Shown here piece after piece: positions 6,172 through 12,245 of a DNA stretch of 12,480 nt. The position numbers and the translations under genes are program-made. Every line of letters begins with the position of its first letter. The first letter of the stretch is position 1. This DNA comes from Gaiellasilicea sp038324115 (GTDB lineage: Bacteria > Actinomycetota > Thermoleophilia > Gaiellales > Gaiellaceae). Under the pieces are notes generated by a model. That model was not told the DNA's origin. It did not search any database and saw only the letters and a program-made list of their open reading frames with translations. The stretch is from contig JBBQHQ010000074.1 in NCBI GenBank assembly GCA_038324115.1, positions 1 through 12,480 on the forward strand, in the 5' to 3' direction.

Positions 6172-7166
6172 TAGAACTGCCTCAGGACGCGGAGGTCGCC
6201 CTCCCAGAGGGCGCGGATGTCGGGGATGTCGTGCCGGAGCTGCGCGGTCCGCTCGAGCCCGCAGCCGAAAGCGAACCCGGACCACTTCTCGGGGTCGAGG
6301 CCGACGTTCTCGAAGACCACGGGGTCGACCATCCCGGCGCCCCCCATCTCGATCCAGCCCGAGAACTTGCAGGTGCGACAGCCGTCGCCGCCGCAGATCC
6401 CGCAGGAGACGTCCGGCTCGATCGATGGCTCGGTGAACGGGAAGTAGTGCGTGCGGAAGCGGACGCGCCGGTCGGGCCCGTAGAGCTGCCGCATCACGTG
6501 CAGGAGCGTCCCTTTCAGGTCGGCGAGCGTCAGCCCCTTGTCCACGGCGAGCCCCTCGAACTGATGAAAGATCGGGTAGCGGGTCGCGGTGATCGCGTCA
6601 CGACGGTAGACGCGCCCGATCGAGACCATGTAGATCGGCGGCTCCTGCTCCTCGAGGATGTGGATCTGCGAGGGCGAGGTCTCGGTTCGGAGGACGGTGC
6701 CGTTCTCGAAGAAGAAGGTGTCGCGCGGCGAACGGGCCGAGTGCGTGGGCGCGAAGCCGAGCTTGTCGAAGTTGTAGGCGACGGTCTCGACCTCGCGGTC
6801 GTCGCGCACCTCGTAGCCGAGGCCGAGGAATGCGTCCTCGACGGCGCGCCGCACCTGGGTGATCGGGTGGAGCGTGCCGACGTGGAGCTCCTCGCCGGGC
6901 AGCGTCACGTCGACGCGCTCCTCGCGTAGGCGCCGGTCGAGCTCGGCGCGCTCCAGGGCGCCGCGGCGCTCCTCGAGCGCGCTCTCGATCGCCTGCCGGA
7001 CCGCGTTCAGCGCCATGCCGGTCTCGCGGTCTCGGACGGCCCTCAGAGCCTGCGGCAGCTCGGCCTTCCGGCCCAGGTAGCGCAGGCGCGCCTCCTCGAC
7101 CTCGTCGACCGTCGTGGCCGCCGCAATTGCGCCCAGAGCCTCGGTTTCCAGCGCCGGGACGTCCAC
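6171..7166 (-). CDS. pheS: Phenylalanine--tRNA ligase alpha subunit
   Basis: This 331-residue protein is the catalytic alpha subunit. The N-terminal coiled coil (about residues 1-88) contacts tRNA. The class II synthetase core follows: motif 1 around GTLHPITQV (97-105), motif 2 at SIGRVYRRDAITATRYPIFH (182-201) with FEGLAVD just after, and motif 3 at GFAFGCGLERTAQLRHDIPD (297-316). A cysteine-rich segment CGICGGDGCRTCKFSGW (255-271) resembles the zinc-ribbon-like insert seen in many bacterial PheS. The GTG at 7166 is the only reasonable start near the conserved N-terminus; no ATG is in frame there, and a TACAGT -10 box ends seven bases before it, pointing to a leaderless mRNA. The upstream open frame lies over the divergent methyltransferase and was discarded. 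No attenuator or T-box is visible before the gene. Confidence 0.95.
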   Translation of the reverse strand: MDVPALETEALGAIAAATTVDEVEEARLRYLGRKAELPQALRAVRDRETGMALNAVRQAIESALEERRGALERAELDRRLREERVDVTLPGEELHVGTLHPITQVRRAVEDAFLGLGYEVRDDREVETVAYNFDKLGFAPTHSARSPRDTFFFENGTVLRTETSPSQIHILEEQEPPIYMVSIGRVYRRDAITATRYPIFHQFEGLAVDKGLTLADLKGTLLHVMRQLYGPDRRVRFRTHYFPFTEPSIEPDVSCGICGGDGCRTCKFSGWIEMGGAGMVDPVVFENVGLDPEKWSGFAFGCGLERTAQLRHDIPDIRALWEGDLRVLRQF

Positions 7167-7173
7167 GCGGGCG

Positions 7174-7183
7174 ACTGTAGCAT
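7174..7183. promoter_or_regulatory. Overlapping divergent -10 boxes for pheS and the first methyltransferase gene
   Basis: Only 24 bases separate the two GTG start codons. On the plus strand TAGCAT (7178-7183) ends seven bases before the GTG at 7191. On the minus strand TACAGT (7179 down to 7174) ends seven bases before the GTG at 7166. The two boxes share the central TA, so the arrangement is almost mirror-symmetric and both transcripts would be leaderless. No clear -35 box is visible for either. This is inferred from pattern only. Confidence 0.55.
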
Positions 7184-7190
7184 CGGCTTC

Positions 7191-7883
7191 GTGAGCGCCT
7201 ACGACCCCTTTGCGCCGATCTACGACGCCATGTCCTCGCCCATGACGGAGGACATCGCCTGGTATGTCGAGCTGGCCCGCGAGGCAGACGGGCCGCTGGT
7301 AGAGCTCGCCGTCGGCACCGGCCGCGTTGCGATCCCGGTCGCGCGGGCGATCGGCAGGAAGGTGGTGGGGATCGACCTCTCTCCGGCCATGCTCGCGGTC
7401 GCACGGGAGCGGGCCGACGCGGCCGGCGTCGAGCTGGAGCTGCACGAGGCCGACATGCGCGAGCTGACGCTGGCCGAGCCCGCCGCGCTGATCACGTGCC
7501 CCTTCCGCTCGCTCCTGCATCTGCCGACCTGGGCGGACAAGCTCCGCGTCTTCGAGCGGGTCGCCGCCAACCTGCGCCCCGGCGGCCGCTTCGCGTGGAA
7601 CACGTTCGTCTACAACCCGTTCTTCGCGGCGAGCCACCACGGGCAGTGGGAGGAGCGGGACGAGACCCGCTTCCTCGTCGAGCACGTCCCGCACGACAAC
7701 CGGATCGACCTGACCCTCGAGAGCGGGCCCTCGATCTCACTCTGGTGGGCGACCCGGAGCGAGTGGGACGGGCTGATCCGCTCCTCGGGGCTGGAGCTGG
7801 AGGCGCTCTACGGCGGCTTCGCCCGGGAGCCGTTCGGCGAAAGCTCCCCCGAGTTCGTCTACGTCGCTCGCAGGCCGGCGTGA
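7191..7883 (+). CDS. Class I SAM-dependent methyltransferase (paralogue 1)
   Basis: This 230-residue protein has a Rossmann-type methyltransferase core. Motif I is VELAVGTGR (37-45), followed by VVGIDLSPAMLAVARERA, where Asp62 is placed to bind the SAM ribose, and the EADMRE segment as motif III-like. A distinctive CPFRSLLHL (103-111) replaces the usual motif IV, and NLRPGGRF (127-134) marks the strand-5 lead-in. The C-terminal part (WWATRSEWDGLIRSSGLELE and YGGFAREPFGE) is shared with the neighbouring paralogue. The substrate is unknown; the family includes small-molecule and ubiquinone/tRNA-like methyltransferases and nothing here decides between them. The start is the GTG at 7191 directly downstream of a -10 box, before the conserved YDPFAPIYD. 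A short stem GTGAG/CTCAC at 7880-7892 overlaps the stop. Confidence 0.85.
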   Translation: MSAYDPFAPIYDAMSSPMTEDIAWYVELAREADGPLVELAVGTGRVAIPVARAIGRKVVGIDLSPAMLAVARERADAAGVELELHEADMRELTLAEPAALITCPFRSLLHLPTWADKLRVFERVAANLRPGGRFAWNTFVYNPFFAASHHGQWEERDETRFLVEHVPHDNRIDLTLESGPSISLWWATRSEWDGLIRSSGLELEALYGGFAREPFGESSPEFVYVARRPA

Positions 7884-7941
7884 GAGGCTCACCCAAGGGG
7901 GCCACCACTCCTCCACCCCACTGCGATCGTATCGGGAAAAT

Positions 7942-7959
7942 CGTCACGAGACCGTCACG
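7942..7959 (+). promoter_or_regulatory. Direct repeat CGTCACG with 11-base period upstream of the second methyltransferase
   Basis: CGTCACG occurs at 7942-7948 and again at 7953-7959, separated by four bases, ending 12 bases before the ATG at 7972. The 7+4 spacing (one helical turn) is the format bound by OmpR/PhoB-type winged-helix regulators, and the GTCA core recalls pho boxes. No convincing -10/-35 pair is visible near it, so whether it activates or represses cannot be told. Confidence 0.35.
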
Positions 7960-7971
7960 GCTCTGTGCCGG

Positions 7972-8688
7972 ATGAGTGACGATCGTTCCCCCTACGACGC
8001 GATCGCGCGGCTCTACGACCCGTGGAGCGCGAGCGTCGTCGAGGACGTCGACTTCTACGTCGAGGAGGCGCTCGCGGCCGGCGGCCCCGTCGTCGAGCTG
8101 GCGTGCGGCACCGGGCGGATCACGGTTCCGATCGCCCGGGCGGGGCTGCTGGTGATCGGGGTCGACCGCTCGGCCGGGATGCTCGAGGTCGCCCGCGAAC
8201 GGGCAGCCGAGGCCGGCGTCGCCGAACTCGTCGACCTGCGGCACGGTGACCTGCGCGAGCCGCCCGTGCCCGAGCGCGTCCCGCTCGTCCTCGTCCCGTT
8301 CCGCTCGCTCCTGCACATGACGACCGAGGCCGACCGGGAGCGCGCGCTCGCGGCGTGCCTGGCGCTGCTCGAGCCCGGCGGCCGCCTCGTCTTCGACGTC
8401 TTCGCCCCGGGGACGGAGGACGTGGACGCGACGCACGGCCGCTGGATCGAGCGGGAGACCGGGATCTTCGAGCGGGCGGACTGGGACGCGGGCGCGCGGA
8501 CGCTGACGCTCTCCGTGCGCCGCGGCGATGAGGCCTCGACGATGCTGCTCGCCTGGCTCTCCCCGATCGAGTGGCAGCGGCTGCTCGAGCGGGCCGGCTT
8601 CCAGGTCGAGGAGCTCTACGGCTGGTTCGACCGGCGCCCCTACGGCGGCGAGGAGGACTTCGTCTTCGTCGCTAGGAGGCCGGGCTGA
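7972..8688 (+). CDS. Class I SAM-dependent methyltransferase (paralogue 2)
   Basis: This 238-residue protein is clearly related to the gene before it. Motif I is VELACGTGR (41-49), then VIGVDRSAGMLEVARERAAE with Asp65 as the likely ribose contact, VPFRSLLHM (108-116) in the place of motif IV, LEPGGRLVFDVF (133-144), and a C-terminal region LSPIEWQRLLERAGF plus LYGWFDRRPYGG. Unlike its neighbour it keeps the usual Cys in motif I (ACGTG rather than AVGTG). The two most likely arose by tandem duplication and have diverged widely outside the core motifs, which may mean different substrates. The 88-base gap before it holds an 11-base-period direct repeat. Its end overlaps the convergent MOSC gene by 17 bases. 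The ATG at 7972 is the only sensible start; no ribosome-binding site is visible. Confidence 0.87.
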   Translation: MSDDRSPYDAIARLYDPWSASVVEDVDFYVEEALAAGGPVVELACGTGRITVPIARAGLLVIGVDRSAGMLEVARERAAEAGVAELVDLRHGDLREPPVPERVPLVLVPFRSLLHMTTEADRERALAACLALLEPGGRLVFDVFAPGTEDVDATHGRWIERETGIFERADWDAGARTLTLSVRRGDEASTMLLAWLSPIEWQRLLERAGFQVEELYGWFDRRPYGGEEDFVFVARRPG

Positions 8689-9430
8689 CCGCGTCGCCGA
8701 CGGCGACCGTGCCCGGCTGGACGATCTCGGCGTACATCCCGAGGTAGATCCCGCCCTCCTGGGGGCCACGAACCGCCTGGATTGCGCCGAGCGTGTCGTG
8801 GTCGCGCACGCCGGTGTCCGGATCCTGGGTCGTGACCGCGCAGCGCGGGACCGGGCCGGCAATCCTCACGACCGCCTCGCCCGCCCGCACGAGCTGGCCG
8901 TCCCACTCGTCCTCCTCGAATGCACGCAGGCCCTCCAGCTCGAAGAGCATCCGGAACCGGCGCCCGTCCAGGCCGTCCAGCGCGGAGAGCGAGCCGTCGG
9001 AGACGACCGTCGCAGGGGCGATGTCCTTCGCGTGCGAGCGCTCGTCCACCCGGACGAGAGAGAGGTGTGCGGAGACGTAATCGGAGAGCGCGTCCGCCCA
9101 GGGGCCTCGGACGACGTTCCCGGTGACCGTTCGCTTCCCGTAGAAGTCGGTTTCGACCGCAGCGCCGAGCTCGGGCTCGCCGTCGACGACCGTGCCGTCC
9201 GGAAAGAAGAGGGCGAGCCGCTCGCCGTCCCACTCGGGGCGGATCCGGACGAGCGCGCTGTGCTTGAGCCCGCCGACCCGCCGACCGTCCCCATCGGTGA
9301 GGTAGAAGTCCCGATCGGAGACGGCGCCCTCGAGCGCGAGCTCGACCCGCTCCGGGTGCACGAGCCCGAGCGACTTGACCGGGGTCAGGTTGATCCGGGC
9401 TACTGCAGCCAGGACGAGTCCGCTCCGCAC
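8672..9430 (-). CDS. MOSC domain-containing protein (YcbX/mARC-like)
   Basis: This 252-residue protein has an N-terminal MOSC_N beta-barrel (ARINLTPVKSLGLVHPERVE, then RDFYLTDGDGRRV at about 40-52) and a C-terminal MOSC domain. The key motif GPVPRCAVTTQDPDTG contains Cys197, at the position of the cysteine that ligates molybdenum in mARC and YcbX proteins, which reduce N-hydroxylated compounds such as hydroxylamines. YcbX carries an additional C-terminal ferredoxin domain; this protein ends after the MOSC domain, so it would need a separate electron donor. I chose the GTG at 9430, since the conserved N-terminus begins about ten residues later and no other ATG/GTG/TTG lies closer. A mirror-image promoter element shared with lemA would give a leader of about ten bases. 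Its stop lies inside the end of the convergent methyltransferase. Confidence 0.88.
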   Translation of the reverse strand: MRSGLVLAAVARINLTPVKSLGLVHPERVELALEGAVSDRDFYLTDGDGRRVGGLKHSALVRIRPEWDGERLALFFPDGTVVDGEPELGAAVETDFYGKRTVTGNVVRGPWADALSDYVSAHLSLVRVDERSHAKDIAPATVVSDGSLSALDGLDGRRFRMLFELEGLRAFEEDEWDGQLVRAGEAVVRIAGPVPRCAVTTQDPDTGVRDHDTLGAIQAVRGPQEGGIYLGMYAEIVQPGTVAVGDAVSPAS

Positions 9431-9434
9431 GTGA

Positions 9435-9463
9435 TTGCCACCGCAGCACCGTACAGATACGGT
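9435..9463 (+). promoter_or_regulatory. lemA promoter, leaderless type, with palindromic -10 shared by the divergent MOSC gene
   Basis: TTGCCA (9435-9440) and TACGGT (9458-9463) are spaced by 17 bases, and the -10 box ends six bases before the lemA ATG at 9470. The sequence ACCGTA-CAGA-TACGGT (9448-9463) is a perfect 6-bp inverted repeat, so an identical TACGGT box faces the MOSC gene on the other strand, ending 17 bases before its GTG. Confidence 0.6.
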
Positions 9464-9469
9464 CGGCGC

Positions 9470-10018
9470 ATGGCGATCTGGATCCTGCTCGCGGTAGTCG
9501 TGCTCCTGCTCCTGGCGCTCGCCCTCCTCTACAACCGGCTCGTCCAGCTCCGGAACCGGGTCGAGAACGCGTGGGCCCAGATCGAGGTGCAGCTGAAGCG
9601 GCGCTACGACCTGATCCCCAACCTCGTCGAGACGGTCAAGGGGTACGCGAGCCACGAGCGCGAGACGTTCGAGGCGGTCACGGCCGCGCGCACGCAGGCC
9701 CAGACCGCGCAGGGGCCGGCCGACCAGGCTGCCGCCGAGGGGATCCTCGGCCAGGCGCTCGGCCGGCTGCTCGCCGTCGCAGAGGCGTACCCGGAGCTCC
9801 AGGCGGACGAGAATTTCCGCCAGCTCCAGGACGAGCTCGCCCAGACGGAGAACCGAATCGCCGTCTCGCGCCAGGTCTACAACGACACCGTCCTCACCTA
9901 CAACAACGCGATCCAGACCATCCCCGCCGTCTTCGTCGCCGGGATCCTCGGCTTCACCAAGCGCGACTTTTTCGAGGCGGAAGAGGCGGCTCGGGAGGCA
10001 CCACGCGTCGCGTTCTAG
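9470..10018 (+). CDS. lemA: LemA family protein
   Basis: This 182-residue protein has the standard LemA layout: an N-terminal membrane helix (IWILLAVVVLLLLALALLY, about residues 3-21) followed by the family block YNRLVQLRNRVENAWAQIEV, QLKRRYDLIPNLVETVKGYA and SHERETFEAVTAAR (to about 74), then long helices with AYPELQADENFRQLQDEL and AVSRQVYNDTVLTYNNAIQT, ending in a GFTKRDFFEAEE tail. LemA proteins are membrane-anchored helical bundles facing outward; their role is poorly defined, though they are repeatedly found beside TPM-domain or DUF2207 proteins. The start is set by a well-formed promoter ending six bases before the ATG. The gene overlaps the DUF2207 start, so the pair probably forms one operon and one membrane complex. 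Confidence 0.94.
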   Translation: MAIWILLAVVVLLLLALALLYNRLVQLRNRVENAWAQIEVQLKRRYDLIPNLVETVKGYASHERETFEAVTAARTQAQTAQGPADQAAAEGILGQALGRLLAVAEAYPELQADENFRQLQDELAQTENRIAVSRQVYNDTVLTYNNAIQTIPAVFVAGILGFTKRDFFEAEEAAREAPRVAF

Positions 10019-11874
10019 CCCTCGCTTTCCTCGTGGCGGCGACGCTGCCGGGGATCGCGGAGGCGAAATCGTTCTCGTTCCCGGCAGCGGACGTGGTCGT
10101 CCAGGTCGGGACGGACGGCAGCCTGCTCGTCGACGAGAACATCACCTTCCGCTTCGACGGGCCGTTCAGCGGCGGCTTCCGCGAGATCCCGCTCGCCGCG
10201 GGCGAGACGATCGACCAGGTGCTCGTCTCGGAGGGCGATACCGCCTACCGGGACGGCGCCTCCGCCGAGCTGGGCTCCGCCGGCGCCCCCGGCACCTTCG
10301 GGACGAAGCAGATCGACGGGGCCCTCCGGGTGGTCTGGCACTACTCCGCGCTGTCCGAGGATCGCCGCTTCCGGATCCACTACCGGCTGCGCGGGCTCGC
10401 GAAGGCATACGACGACGTGGTCGACGTCAACCTGAAGATCTGGGGCGACGAGTGGGAGGTCGGCCTGGGCCGGCTGACGGGGACGCTGCTCGCGCCCGGC
10501 ACGGTCGAGCGGGCCTGGGGCCACCCGATCTCGGTCCGGGGCGACGTCGCGCTCGGCGGGCGCCGCGTCACCCTGCGCGCCCTCGACGTCCCGCCCCACA
10601 CCTTCGTCGAGCTCCGGACACTGATCCCGCGCCGCTTCTTCTCCTCGACCGCCGGGATGCAGGTCGTCGGCGGTCCCGGCCTGACCGCGATCGTGGCGCA
10701 GGAACGCGAAGATGCGGCGAGATTCGAGCGGGACCGGAAGAAGATCGACGACGCGCTCGCCGACCTGCCCCGGACGCTGGGGACGCTGCTCGCCCTCGCC
10801 CTCTTCCCGGCGCTGCTCCTGATCGCCGTCGTCTGGTGGCTCTACGGGCGCGAACGGGACGCGCCGGGCTACGACCGGGAGTACGAGCAGGAGCCGCCGA
10901 CCGAGACGCAGCCGGCTCTCGTCCCCGCGCTCCTCGCGCAGGGCGGCGAGCCGGGCTCGCTCGAGTTCACGGCGACCCTCTTCGACCTGATCCGGCGCAA
11001 GCGTTACCGGGCCACGCCCGTGACGACCGAGCGGAAGGTCTGGGGTGGCCTGAAGACGCAGCAGGGCGCCGACCTCGAGCTCACCCTCGACGACGTCGAG
11101 GCGCCCGTGGAGGAGTTCGAGGCCCCGGTCGCCAGCGTGATCGACTGGGTGCTCGCGAAGGGGCCCGAGCGGCTCTCGGAATTCCGGGAGCGGATCGAGC
11201 AGGATCGCGTCGCCAACTCGAAGCGGTTCTCCGATTTCAAATCCTCGGTCGGGAGCGCGATCAAGACGCGGGGCTGGTTCCGGAACGACGGGTTGAAGGT
11301 GCTCGTCGCCGGCGCACTGCTCTTCGGCGTCCTCGGTGCGCTGGTGCTCTGGCGCAGCGCCTCCGCCTACGACGCGCTCGCGCCCCGCTGGGGCAACGTG
11401 GTCGCGATCGCCCTCTCGGTCTGCGCGCTCGTGAACGCCGTCGTCCTCGCCGGGGCGGCGCTGAACCGTCGGCTCTGGCGCCGGCGCGCGCCCGCCGCCG
11501 AGGCCGAGGCGGAGCGCTGGGAGGCATTCCGCCGCTATCTGACCGACTTCCCCCGCCTCCAGGAGGCGCCACCGGCGACCCTTGAGCTCTGGGAGCGCTA
11601 CCTCGTCTACGGAATCGCCTTCGGGATCGCCGAGCGGGTCCTCCAGGGCGCGCAGCTGCACATGCCCGAGGCGCTCGCCCAGACAAGCTCGCTCTACTGG
11701 ATCGGCCCCTACGGCGACCTCGGCTCCGGCCCCACCTCGCTCGGGATCGGCGACCTCGCGGCGGGCTTCGGCTCCGCCCTCGCTCCTCCATCGTCCGGGT
11801 CTGGCGGGAGCGGCGGCGGCTTCTCCGGGGGCGGCGGCGGTGGAGGCGGCGGTGGCGGTGGAGGCGCCTGGTAG
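10003..11874 (+). CDS. DUF2207 (YciQ-like) membrane protein, apparent ACG start
   Basis: The frame encodes about 623 residues with a signal peptide (RRVLALAFLVAATLPG, then IAEA before KSFSF), a long outward-facing DUF2207 domain (about residues 22-250, including DGSLLVDENITFRFDGPFSG and GGFREIPL), a membrane helix (about 259-282, ending VVWWLYGRERD), a conserved LVPALLAQGGEPGSLEFTAT segment with a winged-helix look, two more membrane helices (about 432-451 and 467-488), and a poly-glycine tail ending in AW typical of the family. No ATG, GTG or TTG lies before the signal peptide within reach. ACG at 10003, four bases after GGGAGG, gives a textbook signal peptide; the first canonical codon, GTG at 10033, would cut the signal peptide in half. 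Presence and family are sure; the exact start is not. It is coupled to lemA. Confidence 0.88.
   Translation, partial: TRRVLALAFLVAATLPGIAEAKSFSFPAADVVVQVGTDGSLLVDENITFRFDGPFSGGFREIPLAAGETIDQVLVSEGDTAYRDGASAELGSAGAPGTFGTKQIDGALRVVWHYSALSEDRRFRIHYRLRGLAKAYDDVVDVNLKIWGDEWEVGLGRLTGTLLAPGTVERAWGHPISVRGDVALGGRRVTLRALDVPPHTFVELRTLIPRRFFSSTAGMQVVGGPGLTAIVAQEREDAARFERDRKKIDDALADLPRTLGTLLALALFPALLLIAVVWWLYGRERDAPGYDREYEQEPPTETQPALVPALLAQGGEPGSLEFTATLFDLIRRKRYRATPVTTERKVWGGLKTQQGADLELTLDDVEAPVEEFEAPVASVIDWVLAKGPERLSEFRERIEQDRVANSKRFSDFKSSVGSAIKTRGWFRNDGLKVLVAGALLFGVLGALVLWRSASAYDALAPRWGNVVAIALSVCALVNAVVLAGAALNRRLWRRRAPAAEAEAERWEAFRRYLTDFPRLQEAPPATLELWERYLVYGIAFGIAERVLQGAQLHMPEALAQTSSLYWIGPYGDLGSGPTSLGIGDLAAGFGSALAPPSSGSGGSGGGFSGGGGGGGGGGGGGAW
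11799..11868 (+). repeat. GGC/GGT/GGA triplet repeat encoding the poly-glycine tail of DUF2207
   Basis: A nearly pure glycine-codon tract codes for the C-terminal tail, with a serine/glycine lead-in and a final run of about thirteen glycines. Within it the 12-base unit GGCGGTGGAGGC occurs twice with small spacers. Such tracts are prone to slipped-strand length change in multiples of three. Glycine-rich ends are typical of DUF2207 proteins, so the tail is a real part of the protein. Confidence 0.75.
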
Positions 11875-12219
11875 CTAGTCGTCGAGCGGCAGAACGACGG
11901 CGACCCAGAAGGGCATCCGCGCCACGGTCGTCTCGGCGACGCGGTAGCTGACCCGAACCGACTTTCCGCCCTTCGTCCGCAGCTCAGCCTCGCCGGACCC
12001 GCCCTGCACGTACTGGATCCCGTCCCCCGGCGCGACCTTGTCGGGATGGAGCGCGAGCAGCTCACCCCGCGTGTAGCCGAGGAGGACGCAGGCGGTCTCG
12101 TTGACGGCGGCGTACTTCCGCTCCTCGCCCATCACAAAGACGGCGGCCGGACCCGTGTCCACCGCCTCCCCGAGCAGCGTCTGCTGGATCAGGGGATCGT
12201 GGGCCGTCACCGTCGACAT
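11875..12219 (-). CDS. Stand-alone PAS domain protein
   Basis: This 114-residue protein is essentially one PAS domain. Residues 16-35 (LGEAVDTGPAAVFVMGEERK) are the first strands, AAVNETACVLLGYTRGELLA (37-56) is the classic 'vN.a...llGYt.eEll' helix-turn, and the last part (GEAELRTKGGKSVRVSYRVA, then MPFWVAVVLPLDD) gives the final sheet strands. No kinase, GGDEF, HTH or other output domain is attached, so it would act by binding a ligand or a partner. The ligand cannot be told from sequence; no heme or flavin cysteine motif stands out. The ATG at 12219 follows a TAAAGT -10 box by eight bases. Its stop abuts that of convergent DUF2207 (TAGCTAG). It lies 26 bases downstream of trmH and may also be read through from it. 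Confidence 0.88.
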   Translation of the reverse strand: MSTVTAHDPLIQQTLLGEAVDTGPAAVFVMGEERKYAAVNETACVLLGYTRGELLALHPDKVAPGDGIQYVQGGSGEAELRTKGGKSVRVSYRVAETTVARMPFWVAVVLPLDD

Positions 12220-12227
12220 CTAGACCC

Positions 12228-12233
12228 ACTTTA
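12228..12233 (-). promoter_or_regulatory. Putative -10 box of the PAS gene in an AT-rich island
   Basis: On the minus strand TAAAGT ends eight bases before the ATG at 12219, consistent with a leaderless or nearly leaderless message. The surrounding 12228-12257 is unusually AT-rich for this window and also holds the trmH stop. No good -35 box is visible at the usual distance. Confidence 0.45.
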
Positions 12234-12245
12234 GCGTATGTATGT

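Noticed and set aside
7492..8862. 456-codon minus-strand open frame antisense to both methyltransferases
   Set aside because: It lacks any domain and its ends do not fit any operon or promoter; both methyltransferases are well supported.
9961..9975. Programmed -1 frameshift joining lemA to DUF2207 at a TTTTT run
   Set aside because: The run does not form a good heptameric slip site (C-TTT-TTC requires a first-base mismatch), no downstream structure was evident, and a signal peptide at the DUF2207 start argues for separate proteins. Kept only as an alternative explanation for the missing start codon.
8528..10018. 496-codon plus-strand open frame spanning the end of methyltransferase 2, the MOSC gene and lemA
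   Set aside because: Only its last 182 codons (from 9470) are lemA. The upstream part is antisense to the MOSC gene and has the low-complexity Arg/Ala/Pro/Asp composition of GC-rich shadow frames.
10015..11661. 548-codon minus-strand open frame antisense to DUF2207
   Set aside because: It covers a well-supported membrane protein and reads as charged, low-complexity shadow sequence with no domain; high GC removes stop codons by chance.
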